Assembly (NCBI GenBank): GCA_029747585.1
Contig: JAPEVF010000558.1
Span: 1 to 30,417, forward strand
Direction of reading: 5' to 3'
From: Pleurotus djamor
Taxonomy: Eukaryota; Basidiomycota; Agaricomycetes; Agaricales; Pleurotaceae
DNA: 30,417 nt
Shown here: piece after piece, positions 9,983-21,256 of the stretch
Position numbering within the stretch: the first letter of the stretch is position 1
Layout of the letters: each line of letters begins with the position of its first letter
Position numbers and translations under genes: made by a program
The notes under the pieces: model-generated
Database searches by the model: none
What the model was told of the DNA's origin: nothing
The model's input: only the letters and a program-made list of their open reading frames with translations

Positions 9983-11051
9983 ATGATTGCCCTGCTCGCC
10001 CTCGTCGTCAGCGTCTTCGTACCGCTCCTCGCCTATGCCGATTCCCATGGACACACCCTCCATATGCACCACAGAAAGGACATTGCGCACCGCGTAGCTG
10101 GAGATCTACAACTTCACAAACGCTTCAGCGGAGCACGGTTCACCTGGTATGATGTTGGCCTGTGAGTGTACATGATTCTATACCTTTTCCAGAGAGTTTC
10201 AACTGTATCGCAGTGGCTCTTGTGGATGGTTCAATAAGGAGAGCGATTTCGTACGTTTTCTTCAATACGTCGTTCATCACCTCGGTGCCTGACAATTTGA
10301 CTCTTTAGATTGTTGCCCTCAACGCCGCCGTAAGGAAACATCGCGCCTTTTCTGCTCTGATAGACAGAGATACTTATACCCTCTTTATGTAGCAATATGG
10401 AAGTGGTTATCCAGGACCGTTTTGTGGGAAAACGATTACTATTACCTGCAATGGCAAATCTGCCGTTGCAAAGATCGCCGACGAGGTGTGTACCCCAACG
10501 TTGAGTAGCAGCACCTCGTCTTTACTCGCTATTAGTGCCCTGGATGCCCAGTGAACGGACTGGATTTCTCGAAAGGTCTTTTCGAGTACTTTGCAGACCT
10601 GGGAGCTGGTGTTCTGTATGGAGAATGGTTCTTCAGTGATGGGTCATCGAAGCCGCCGCCAAAACCAGAACCAACGTCAGAACCAAAACCTACGACCAAA
10701 ACCTCACATACTCTCAAGCACACCGCGTCTACTATCGTCCCATGGAACATGACTACTACCCATAAAAAGCCTCAGTCCACGTCATCGCTTACCACCACTA
10801 AACTGCTTCCTTCCCTTCTGGCAATAACCACGACAAACAGCAGCAGTAGCACCATGTTCTCAACGTCGACCACTTCTTCGTCGCGAACCTCAGCCTCCCT
10901 ATCAACGAATTCCCCAACCCCAACTACCTATCCTGGTCTGCCTCTGCCTTCTCCTATCGTACCCAACTCACCTCAGAATATCCGGCAAATGAAGCGGATC
11001 GTACTTGGCTTAGGCGGTCTGGTCGTCGCAGCTGCCCGGAGCAATGATTAG
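9983..11051 (+). CDS. Secreted RlpA-like double-psi beta-barrel protein with Ser/Thr-rich tail
   Basis: Five exons: 9983-10161, 10214-10250, 10309-10329 (a 21-nt microexon), 10393-10485 and 10536-11051, giving 281 residues. It opens with a signal peptide (MIALLALVVSVFVPLLAYA, likely cut before Asp-Ser). The barrel domain covers about residues 50-150: GSCGWFNKESDFIVALNAAQ, YGSGYPGPFCGKTITITCNG, then ADECPGCPVNGLDFS (Asp109, Cys111, Cys114, Asp120) and GEWFF. The Cys pattern and LDFS segment match fungal barwin/expansin-like barrels, which act in or on cell walls; a catalytic role is not assured. From about residue 155 the chain is a Pro-rich hinge and a Ser/Thr-rich stalk, probably O-glycosylated. 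It ends with a short hydrophobic segment (IVLGLGGLVVAA) that could be a GPI-attachment signal. Confidence 0.87.
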
Positions 11052-11328
11052 GAGTTCATTATCACCAGCCAACGTTGATGCATCCTCCTTTATGATTTCG
11101 TTATCTATGTACAGATCAACTATGTATTGTAACGATGTATTGCGGGTCCGGTAAACCCAGTGTTCGCGTTCCTCCTTGGCCGCTGAGTTTCCCACACCGC
11201 CTAAATTGAACGCGACAAGTCACAAAAGGAACGAAGCCCAATTTGAGCGGTGTCTCCCCACCACTCATGACTCTAACTCTAATTTGATAAGCTCTTCGGG
11301 CTGCTCCCATCCTCGAGGAAAGCAGACC
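11052..11328. other. Intergenic, promoter of first MFS gene
   Basis: A short spacer between two plus-strand genes. I see no conserved element beyond an A/T-richer first part, suited to the 3' end of the upstream gene. Confidence 0.35.
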
Positions 11329-13109
11329 ATGGAGGATACAGATGCCCATATACCACCCCGTCGTTCGCCATTACCGAAACTTCAGCTAGCCATTGCGTTA
11401 CTCATCCAAACTGCCGAACCTCTGACCGCATCTGTTATCCTACCTTTTATCAACCAATTCGTCCAGGAAAGCGGAATAACGGGTGGCGATGAACGTAAAG
11501 TGGGATACTTCGCTGGGATTATCGTGAGTTTTGGTCCGCAAATCCCACATATGCATCAGACTTCAACGCGCTGTTGCAGGGAACATTATTCTTCCTATCT
11601 GAATGTGCTGTCGTCCTGTTTTGGAGCCGACTTTCCGACCGCATTGGGCGCAAGCCTGTGCTGTTGATGGGCTGCATTGGTATATTTTTGGCGGTCCTTG
11701 GGCTGGGCTCCAGCAACAATTACTTCGCCTTTACTGCTGCTCGAACCCTACAGGGAGCTTTCATTGGAAGTGTCGGTGCGCCATCAATGCTCTCCTACCA
11801 TGTTCATCTGTTTGATGGAACGTAGGGATCGCGAAGAACGTAATGATTGAGGCAAGTACTACCATTTAATCCAGAGGGTTGTCGGCTGAGGGTGCTTGCT
11901 GTTTTCTAGATCACCGACAATTCGAATGTCGCCGATGCATTTGCATTTTTACCCCCAATATATCCCTTTGGTGGGACAGTCGGGTGAGTGACTCGAAAGT
12001 GCGAAATATATACGACACTCACCAAAAGTACTGCACCGACAACCGTATAGACCTCTGATCGGCGGCTTTTTGGCTAATCCGGCTCGCCGTTGGCCCTCTA
12101 CGTTCGGTAATTTGAAACTGTTTCGCGACTACCCATATTTTCTATCCTGTGCAGCTATCTCTATATTCCCTTTGCTGGCATTCCTTTTTGCTGCAGTCCA
12201 AATGAACGAGGTAGGTCTCGTTTCCTTGACCGCGGTGTGTATTCTTATGGCTCTCGTCTCAACAGACACTTCCCTCGATCGTTACTGCCAGGCGCAGAGG
12301 GAGAGACTACACCGACGCTATCCGCTCCTCTAGCCCGGCCGAGCATGATCCCTTACTCCCCAGCGAAACTGCAGCTACTTCACCTCCCGTGCTCAGTGTC
12401 TTAGTGAAGCCGGTGGTTTTATGCCTCGTCATGATATCCTTCCGAGCCGCCATTGCTGAGTCGTATCGCACCCTCCTCCCTCTCATGTTCTCGACGTCCA
12501 TCCGAAATGGTGGATTGGATTATTCCGCGGCCCGCATAGGCTCTATCATAGGTCTATGGGGCTTCTTTAGCGGAATATTCCAATTACTTTGCTTCGCACA
12601 GTTTATCCATGGCATTGGACCGAAGCGAACATTTCAGATCGCATATGGAAGTTATGTGATCTGTTTTGGCATGTTCCCGGTCATGAACTATTTCGCCATG
12701 GAGGGGGGGAATGGAAACGCCCTAGGGGTCATGGTCGCTCTGCTTATCCAGCAGTGTTTTGCAACTTTGGGTAGCATGTCGTACGGTGTGTTTACCTGCC
12801 TTTTGGTTTCCAAAACACTCGGGACATTGTTTATCTGACTTCTCGCCAGGTTGTCTCCAGTTGTTCGTCATTGATGCCATACCAGAGCCATCCGCTTTGG
12901 CGACGGTGAATGGTGTCGCGCACATCGTGAATGCGATGATGAAAGCTATCGGACCAGCGCTGGCATCTTCTCTGTACTCGGTATCTATAGAGCGTAGATT
13001 GGTTGGAGGACAGCTTGTTTACCTGACTTTCATACTCCTTGTTCTCATAGGACTGTACACGTCAAGGCTGCTCCCAGATAATACAAACACTGGCCCTTTG
13101 CCAAAGTAA
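11329..13109 (+). CDS. MFS transporter (DHA1-type, ZIF1/AZR-like), copy 1
   Basis: Seven exons: 11329-11523, 11580-11775, 11826-11851 (26 nt), 11910-11983, 12051-12210, 12266-12785 and 12850-13109; 476 residues. It starts MEDTDAHIPP. Helix 1 holds LIQTAEPLTASVILPFINQF. The MFS signature loop between helices 2 and 3 is WSRLSDRIGRKP (80-91), with Asp85 and Arg86 intact. A second hallmark, GPLIGGFLANPARRW, follows helix 5. A hydrophilic central loop (about 245-275) is followed by six more helices, ending in a short tail. The family exports small molecules by proton antiport; the substrate cannot be inferred. Intron 3 begins with GC (AG|GCAAGT at 11852) instead of GT. It is a tandem duplicate of the gene at 13296, with identical internal exon lengths 196/26/74/160. 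Confidence 0.9.
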
Positions 13110-13295
13110 ACGTACTCAGATCGTTCGCCAGCCTTGTTCCCACACCGGGGCCCNATCCTACTTCCATCCAATGCTTCGCCGGTCACACGCTGAATACCTC
13201 GAGTCATCTAGCGTGGATTTATACCCTGACTTCCGATGTAGCCCATATTGCTAATTGGCTCGCTCAGACCGCCACGGAACTCCCTTTCATACACC
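13110..13295. other. Short intergenic spacer between the MFS duplicates
   Basis: 186 bp carrying the 3' end of copy 1 and the promoter of copy 2. One N at 13154. No further element was identified. Confidence 0.35.
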
Positions 13296-15054
13296 ATGCG
13301 GGGGTCAGAGCCTACCAACGCGATCACTCCCTTACCAAGGTTGCAGCTGGCCATTATCCTGCTCATCCAATGTGCAGAGCCTTTAACCGCGTCAGTTATC
13401 TTTCCATTTATCAATCAGTTCGTCCAAGAAAGCGGAATAACTGGAGGCGATGAACGAAAAATTGGCTACTACGCCGGAATCATTGTATGCACATTATTGT
13501 CCCACCGTATGCGATGCGTAGATGGCGCTGAATTTTTTGCACAGGGGTCCCTCTTCTTTCTTTCCGAATGTTTCGTTGTCTTGTACTGGAGCCGTCTCTC
13601 AGATCGCATAGGGCGCAAGCCTGTCCTCCTCGCTGGCATGCTCGGATTGGGAATGACGATTGTTTGTGCTGGTGCCACGAAAAGCTACTACGTCTTCGCT
13701 TTAAGTCGTAGCTTGCAAGGCGCATTCAATGGCAATATAGGTATGCGAAACCAATGGCACCATCAATATCTCTCTCACTCTTGAATCCCATCTAGGTGTC
13801 GCCAAGAACGTGATGGTCGAGGTGAGCAGAGCTTAGAACAAGAAGGCCCAACGACGTCCTCATCTGTGATTGAACAGATCACCGATTCGACCAACATCGC
13901 TGATGCATTCGGTTGGCTACCGCCCGTCTGGACACTTGGTAATACGTTTGGGTCCGTCCAAACTCAAATTCTCCTCGATGGACCCATGACTGATATGTCT
14001 AAGACCACTGGTAGGAGGCATGCTTGCTGATCCAGCGAAGAGATGGCCAGAGACAGTCGGAAAGTTGGCTTTCTTTCGCGAATATCCTTATTTCCTTCCG
14101 TGCGCGGCAATCTCGTCATTTCCCTTGTTTTGCCTCATAATAGGCGGATTGTGCCTCCACGAGGTATGGTTCCTTTCCACGGACTTCTTTCTATTTGACA
14201 GAGTCCCGCAAAACGTGCGTCTAGACCCTGCCTGCAATTGCCAACCAGAAAGGGCGCCGCAAAGATCCAGGAAACCGTCTAAATTACGGGAGCATCGACG
14301 AACCACCCCTCAGCACAGACAACGAGAACTCAACTTCTGAGACCCCCAAATCCCCCGAAGTCAGGGCGGTTCTTGTGCGCCCAGTGCTCATCTCCCTCAC
14401 CACCCTCTCCTTCCAAGCAGTCACGATGGAGTCATTCCGTGCTCTCATGCCTCTCATGTTCTCTACTTCTATCCATAACGGTGGTCTTGAGCTGAACTCA
14501 GCACGGATTGGTACCATTCTGGCGACGTGGGGACTCTGCAACGGGGCCTTCCAGCTCGTTTTCTTTGCCCGCACGATTCGAAAGTTTGGTCCGAAGACTA
14601 CATTCCGAGTCGCGTATGGGAGTTATCTGCTCTCATATGTACTATTTCCAGTGATGAGCTACTTCGCGAAACAGGCAAATGGAGTTGATTGGAGGGTGCT
14701 CCTCACTTTGCTCATCCAGCAGACATCATTTGTCCTTGGCGCGATGTCATACGGTACGTTGAACGTGCCCTCTTTCGTGTTTCGGTTCTCTTGATTACAT
14801 ACCCCGCTTCAGGCTCGAACCAGCTGTTCATCATTGCAGCCATACCAGATAAATCGGCGCTAGCAACGGTCAACGGTGTCGCACAGATAGTGAACTCGAT
14901 GATGAGAGCACTCGCTCCCGCACTGGCATCATCTTTTTTCTCGTTGTCGGTGGAACTTGGACTCGCTGGAGGGTACTTCGTTTACTTTTTGTATGTCTTC
15001 ATCGTCATGCTAGGGGAACACGCGGCGACCTATTTGCCGGACACGATAGGATAG
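13296..15054 (+). CDS. MFS transporter (DHA1-type, ZIF1/AZR-like), copy 2
   Basis: Seven exons: 13296-13484, 13545-13740, 13796-13821 (26 nt), 13878-13951, 14004-14163, 14225-14753 and 14813-15054; 471 residues starting MRGSEPTNAI. It aligns along its whole length with copy 1: LIQCAEPLTASVIFPFINQF, WSRLSDRIGRKP (78-89), GPLVGGMLADPAKRW, the central hydrophilic loop, and ALATVNGVAQIVNSMMRALA in helix 11. Here the third intron has a normal GTGAGC donor, while intron 4 uses GTCCGT (13952). The central loop is longer and less similar than the helices, as expected for relaxed constraint. Both copies retain open frames and key residues, so both are probably functional, perhaps with different substrates or expression. 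Confidence 0.9.
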
Positions 15055-15289
15055 ATAGAGTTTATGGAGTAGAGCATGTAGAGCATCCACATACCCAATT
15101 AGACACCGAGTCACGGAAGTCATTGGGCAAGGGGTGTAGAAGCCACGAAGTAGAGGAGTCAAAGAGGAGTAGCGTAGTTTCTGGGTAGTTTCTAGTCCAT
15201 GGATGAGCGTGAGAACCTTCATTGTTAGAGCCACCAGCTGTGGCCTTGCCCACTTGTCTGCCACCACTCCTTCCCCTCGTCCCATCACC
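15055..15289. other. Intergenic, promoter of IWS1
   Basis: 235 bp between two plus-strand genes; nothing distinctive apart from a C/T-rich leader just before the start at 15290. Confidence 0.35.
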
Positions 15290-16628
15290 ATGTCTAACAA
15301 TGTAAACGCCCTATTTTCGCTTGTTCAACGTCCTTTGCTAACACTTCTACCAGCTAGAACGTGAGGTCTTCGGCTCTGATTCAGAATTGTCCGATGTCGA
15401 AGACGGTATGCTTCTTCAATATCGTCATTGCAGGCCATTCTCTCAACCATATTCTCAGACATTACCCAACAAAGAAGGGCACAACAACCTAAGGATGATG
15501 AGGGCTTCTCTTCAGGAGCCTCATCCGAAGATGACTACGTCCAGGAGCGATCAGGAGGCAAACCGAAGGCAGCCAAAAAGCAAACGCGCAAGAAACGACG
15601 TGAGGGCGAGGAAGAGGATGAAGAAGGTAGGCCGAAGCGAACATCTCAAAAGAAAAGGAAGAGACAAAGTCCTCCGGAGATTGACTTGAGCACGCTGACA
15701 CCCGAAGAAGGTGCGTTTGCCTTTGACTTGAGCCACGGGCGTTGCAGGATGATTGATCATTTCTCCAGCCAGAAAGAGGCGTTTGGACATGCAACTGGAT
15801 GCTATTATCAAGCCCAAAAAGAGCTCGAGGAGTAAGAAGCGAAAGAACGATGATGAGTTGGATAGGTTTGCGGATGATGAAGTCGCCCGCCTTAGAGAGT
15901 CCATGATTAACGCTGCAGACCAAGACGACACGGCTGTGAAGGAAGGTTCGCCCGCTCTTCAGAAGCTCAAGCTGCTTCCAGAGGTTATGGATACACTGCG
16001 GAAGTGCGTATGAAACAGTATACTCTCCGATAAATACTCATCGCTTCATAGGGCATCCTTGGCACAATCCATTGTCGACAACAACCTTTTACAAGGTGTC
16101 CGGAGGTGGCTGGAGCCCCTTCCTGATCGATCCATCCCCGCACTCAATATCCAACGCGAGTTCTTCCCTCTTCTAAAAAAGATGGACTACATCGACAGCG
16201 CCGTTCTCCGGGAATCAGGCCTGGGCAAAGTCGTCATATTCTACACCAAATCTAAACGTATTCAACCCGATATTGCTCGTATAGCGAATGACCTCGTTTC
16301 GTCCTGGTCGCGTCCCATTATCAAGCGCTCTGCTTCTTACCGTGATCGTATCATCCCTGTTGCCCAAGACGAGAGCGCTCCCTCCAGGCCAACTGGCAGG
16401 TCACTCAACGCTATTCTGGCCCAGGGCAGGGAAGCCGACAAAGGACGCGTTCGAAAGAACGCCGTCAATATTCCGAGGAGCGAGCTGGGCAGTTACACTG
16501 TCGCGCCGAAGAGTAGCGTTGGTATGCTGAGAGGCAACGTTGTCAGTGTTGAAGGCGACGTTGAGAGGAGAAGGAAGGCTGCGGAGAGGATGAGGGCCTT
16601 GACGAGGAAAGTCAACACGAAATCTTGA
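15290..16628 (+). CDS. IWS1: Transcription elongation factor Iws1/Spn1
   Basis: Five exons: 15290-15301 (12 nt, only MSNN), 15354-15405, 15459-15710, 15769-16003 and 16052-16628; 375 residues. The N-terminal LEREVFGSDSELSDVED and following acidic and Lys-rich disordered stretch are typical of the family. The core begins near ARKRRLDMQLDAIIKPKK, continues with DDEVARLRESMINAADQD, and includes LLQGVRRWLEPLPDRSIPAL (196-215), the conserved TFIIS N-terminal (LW) domain. The C-terminal part (SWSRPIIKRS, SYRDR) also fits. Known role of the family: a nuclear partner of Spt6 and RNA polymerase II in elongation, mRNA processing and chromatin maintenance. The exon-3 acceptor was set at 15458 because it alone continues the acidic frame. 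The 12-nt first exon places the first intron almost at the start codon. Confidence 0.92.
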
Positions 16629-19205
16629 GTTGTCACTTCGCTCGTTTAGGCCTTTGCATTTCTCAACCGACTTACTCATTGTTATTCCAGTATTAGCCCG
16701 TCATTCATTTACATGTACTTCGTGCACCCTATACTTATTACATTCTATCCCGAGGTTCCTCCTTGCCGTTCGACAAGAAATCGTGGAAAGACTCCGTCCA
16801 ATGCCTACGTCGTTAGCGACGCAGGCTCAGGCGCGACGCCGCCATTCACACGTCAACTTCCCTCCCGGTTCCTTCTATTAGGGGGCTCCCGAAGCGACTC
16901 GACCGCCTTGTCTTAAAATTAACCTCCTTACGCGACTTCCAATGGACAAATCAGGCCGACTGGGACCTCCCTCTGCCTGTCTCTGTTTTCTCTCACCTCG
17001 ATTCTCACCCAGCTTGGGAAGTATATCGTAACTCTTTGACTCGTAATCCCATGGGCTTGGGATCGTTTCGCAACTACGTCGCGGAAGCTCTGATGCAATG
17101 ATATGTAGGTGTTGACGTTGATTCTTGAATCCAAACGGGCGGGCCATCTCACGCTTGCTTGACTCGGTCTCGACGCTTCACGTTAACCATTCTCATCCTC
17201 AAATCTCACATTCCACATCTCACATCTCCGACTAATATTGCCAGCCCTCGATACGCGCCGGGGTATACGGGTATCCCTTTGCTTGTTCGCATACGTTTGG
17301 AGTTCCCTGGCCGTTCCCCGAATACGGATGCACTTCTTGAATCTACTCGCATGCCATGATATATGTACCATTGCCAATTGGGTCATGGGTGAGAGACTCT
17401 GGAAGTCTGGGTCGTTCGGTAAGATTGAGGCCCTTCCTACAGACTACCCCTTGGGGTGAAAGACAACGACCACGGAGGACATCTTATCGCTTCTCAGGAG
17501 ACGACACCCCTTGAGTCCTCCCCCCACCGGCTTTCGAAAGATCGGGGAATGCTAGAGTTAAATTGTTTTACCCCCCGTGACGGTATACAATCCCTGCTCA
17601 TGTGCCTCACTCGTAATGTGTTTCCCCGTAGTGGATTCAATTATTTCAATAGGGTTGATTTGGGGCTATTCCGTCAATGAATGATCTTCAACATACTAAA
17701 ATTGTTTTTCACTTACTGTTCCCTTTGCGGCCTTGCACCTCTCGTCACATCAAAAGCACGGAGATAACACAAGTCCAAGTTTGACTTGATGATCTCCCGA
17801 AGCTGAATGCTGGTTTTCACGGGATCTCTTCGGGAATGCTCGATGTCTATCCGAATGGCGAAGGGCTTGTCGTCTGTCTTTCCCCGCAGTGTGACCACGT
17901 ACTTCACCATGTGGCATAGTTGTGGGTGTCAGTGTACTCGACGCCAAGGGTTGGCCGGTTAAAGTGGACAATGCGCCATCGGCGAGGGGCTGTATGAGCG
18001 AACGGTCACCTGATGGCGTTGTCTCGTGTGTTGCACCGGTTCGTCATGCGCCGACGTAGAGGGATTGACGTGCTACCTGAGGAAGGATATACAAAGCAAG
18101 TGCCGCTCCAAAGAGCGGCGCCGACCTTGCAATGTTCCCTGTGCCTATCTTTTTTGCTTATCCAAAGTTTTCCAAGGACTTTGCGTTTCCATCACGAAGG
18201 CTGCTTCGTTCGGCAAACGCCTTGCATTTCTAGACATGGATGTCAGCTTGCCTATCAGAGGACTCGCTGGGGTTCTATAAGTTTCCGTCGTGTTATCTTT
18301 TATAATCACGTTAGCAACTTTTGATGGTCGGAGTGACGCGACTGGGATTGATGTATCACAACATCTGTCGAGGACGTGGAGAGCGATATCTTGTGGTCCG
18401 TTTTGGGGAAAGCCTACGCGATTTGCGGTGCATGTTGGACCAAGCGATTTCAAGCATGGCTTCAGTTGCGCGCGATGCGGCTGCAGCATGGTGTGTTCAT
18501 GGTACACTCGAGGTAGAACTGAGTCTCTGCGACACGCTGCGACACGTTCCATTGCAAGCTGCACGATCATCACGCTTTGAAGTGATCTTGCTCCCGTCAG
18601 TTTGAAGTGGAGATCGTCAGGAGGGATATTGCGATCAGACTTGTGGCGCTAAGACCGGAATCAATCTCCCTGGATCTGGAGATGACCTCTTTTGACTCGA
18701 AGGGTCCAGTGTTCCCAAATGCGGTGGGAATTTCTATGATAAGAAGTATCATATTCTGAGACACGCTGGTGGGAGATGCATGATGACCTGGCGGCACTGC
18801 AGTTACTAGTAAAACTGCCCGTATAATGTTAGAGGCTTGTACTGGCTGTGAGGGGGACGAGGGGACAAGGTTAGACTCGGTTGTAGCTACTGCCCTAGTT
18901 CGTTAGCGCTATGCCGTATTTGTGTGAAGTTGGTGAAATGGTCAAAGCGTTATGTTCCAGGGGTGAGAGAGTCGTGCGGAGATTGAAAACGGTAAATGGA
19001 TGGCATAACACGTTCCCCCAAAAGTGGGCGTCCTTCCTTGTTTCCCTCCCATTCTATTAAGGATCACCCATACCGCTTGCGTCGCGTTCTTGACGTCGTC
19101 CTCGACGACGCCCGCCACCTCTTGCTCATCACCGTGGCCAGCGACAAGCTCAGAAACCATTATTCACACCCTCTCTACTATTTTTTCCATTTTCTATTCA
19201 ACTAA
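16629..19205. other. Gene-poor stretch (2.6 kb)
   Basis: Open frames exist on both strands but are short and out of register, and none shows paired splice sites joining them into a longer product. The only one with a coding look is a minus-strand ORF at 17713-17910, listed separately. No tRNA-like cloverleaf, transposon termini or long repeat was spotted by eye. The final part should contain the promoter of the gene at 19206. Confidence 0.4.
17713..17910 (-). CDS. Doubtful small protein or gene fragment (65 aa)
   Basis: An ATG-started minus-strand frame reads MVKYVVTLRGKTDDKPFAIR, then IDIEHSRRDPVKTSIQLREI and a short end. The alternating beta-like hydrophobic pattern followed by a helix-like LREIIKSNLDL segment looks more protein-like than its surroundings and distantly recalls a ubiquitin-like fold. 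That is an impression only. A GTAAGT overlaps the stop codon (reading ACA|GTAAGT), so a further exon is possible, but I found no convincing continuation. It could equally be a relic or chance ORF. Confidence 0.25.
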   Translation of the reverse strand: MVKYVVTLRGKTDDKPFAIRIDIEHSRRDPVKTSIQLREIIKSNLDLCYLRAFDVTRGARPQREQ

Positions 19206-21256
19206 ATGCCTGCCAGAAAGCATTCAGGCATGACCCCCCTGGCCATTGTTCTTCCCCATCCCCCTCTTCCGCGTCGCAGATCCTCCATGCTCTCTGCGAC
19301 GTCGACCTCATCGCCGCGTACTCCCAGCTGCGGCTCTCCAGCTTGCTCGACAATGTTCTTCTCCAACGCCGCCAACAGGAAGAGCACGGACAGTTGGAAT
19401 AGCTCGAACGGCCCAGACGAGCTCGAGTTCGAGTGGAAGTCGGAGCAGACTCTTTTATTGACACGGGTACGCGTATGTCCTCTCTCAACGGCTCGTTTCG
19501 CTGACTAGGCCCGCCATCTTCGTGTTTTCGTCAAATTTCAGACTTTGGACGCGTTACCCTCCCACCTCATCACACCGTTCAACGGACCAGTCCCGCCCTC
19601 CAATCTTCTCGACAAGATTGCGCGTGGTGTCGTGCAGGCCAAAGGTCCCGTTCAATGGCCCCATTCCGTCCGCGCGACACGGGCGAAGCTCCTCGAGGTA
19701 GCCAGGGCTCGAGCTAAGGAGGAGGCTCTGCGGTTGGACGACCACAGAGTGATTGCGGAGGAATCAGATCGCGACTATGACGTTGCGATGCCGTCGTCTG
19801 AGTGGGCAGAGGTTGACGTTCTGCAATCTACAACGAATCTTCAGCGCAAGCGGCCCTTGTATCGTCAGTCGAGTATGGACTTCATTAATGCTGAGCTCAA
19901 GGGTGGTGAATGGTAAGTCTCTGAATGCTTTCATGCAGTCCGCACACTGGCAGCGATATTAAATATTTCTCTCCGTAGTCGACCTTTGCGCACCACAGAC
20001 AAGCTTTTCCAGGCGTTCCACCCCTACACTCCAAAGCGCTCCAGGCGCGTCCTTGGCCGCCCTTCCTCACCTCCCCCAGCAGGCGCAGTTCCTTCGCTCA
20101 TTAACCCTTCCACCCCTTCTTCGTCGACCCTGAACTCCCTCAACTCGGTGGCCTTCAACTCGGCGTCCTGTTCTCGGGGGCTTCGTCGGACTTCGTCCAA
20201 CCTTTCGAGCATGTCCTCAATTTCTTCCTCGTCAGGCATTTGCATGATGCCCAATCCTCGGGTACACCGCATACGCAAAGTCGAAGCTCCGTCAATATAC
20301 AGCAGCGGCAGCTCTGGGAGAGGCTCCCCCTGTATGTTCAGAACCCCCTCCATCCATGTTCAANCAGACCCCTANCCTCCTACCCCTGATCTCGANGATT
20401 CCCANTTACCCCCTGCACTCCCTTGGTCTCATCTCCTCCACCTGCTACGCCGATGACCGCTGCTCGCCCATCGAACAAGCGAGCCCCCTCTTTCGGTGCT
20501 CTCGCCCAGGAGGCTCGTGCTAATGGCAAGCTCCAGAACGCTTTGACAGGTGGCCATAAGAAGTCCGACTCGACTGGCAGCCGTACGTATCCTAGCTCGG
20601 ATGAGGAAGAGAAGATTCGTAGTCGATCTGCGAAGAAGGTCCGCACGAGGACTGGTGCAGCTGACGCGTGTGTCGGTGTCTCGCCGTCACCGGCTCTGAA
20701 CTCTGGGCGCAAGGTTCAGGATCCCGTTGGCGGTTCGGATGCGAAGATTAGCGTCAAGCGAACGAAGGACTCTCCTGGCAAGCTTGAAGGTACCGACGAC
20801 CAGAGGGCTGTGAAAGGCAAGGGTACTGGGAGTCGGCCTATTGAGAAGCTAGGCAAAGCACTCACGATCGAAATCCCCAAGGCGAAGAGCAGGGCTCGTC
20901 CCATGAATGTTCAACGCAACCCTAGCATTCTGGGCCCCGAGTTGCCTAACCTTGCACCCAGTCCCCGGGTCGTGGCGTCCCCCAGTCAGCATCAGCGCGC
21001 GCAGTCTAATCCTTCCCCGCAGCCCAGCAGCCTGCATCATACCGCCGGAACCCTCTCGCCGTCGCCCGTCATCGTCAATCAATCCCCTGCTTTGCAAGCG
21101 CCGCAGACTCAGAAGTTGCGTACGCTCAGGAGAGTCAGGAGGCTCGCGCCCTCAAGAAAAATCTCCTTCGGTAGCCTCAGGCAAGGTGACGGTGAGGAAG
21201 GTGATTTGGATGGCGAGGGTGACGAGAGCCTCGGCAGCGCCTTCCAACTCAGATGA
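19206..21256 (+). CDS. Ser/Pro-rich, largely disordered hypothetical protein; frame interrupted near N bases
   Basis: Exons 19206-19466, 19542-19912 (or from 19509, also in frame) and 19979-21256. The first part holds LEFEWKSEQTLLLTR, then SHLITPFNGPVPPSNLLDKI and a charged helix (ATRAKLLEVARARAKEEALR), then YRQSSMDFINAELKGGECRP. These are the best-ordered pieces. From about residue 215 the chain is Ser/Pro/Arg-rich, including RPSNKRAPSFGALAQEARAN and SSDEEEKIRSRSAKK, which look like phosphorylation-prone segments. The frame shifts between 20364 and 20405, where four N bases lie; treating the last two (20396, 20405) as insertions restores one continuous frame. I do not recognise the family. 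Without the shift the product would be about 640 residues. The break is probably an assembly error, not a true pseudogene. Confidence 0.7.

Noticed and set aside
18013..18605. Overlapping plus and minus open frames of about 95-140 codons
   Set aside because: They compete in several frames without motif or splice support.
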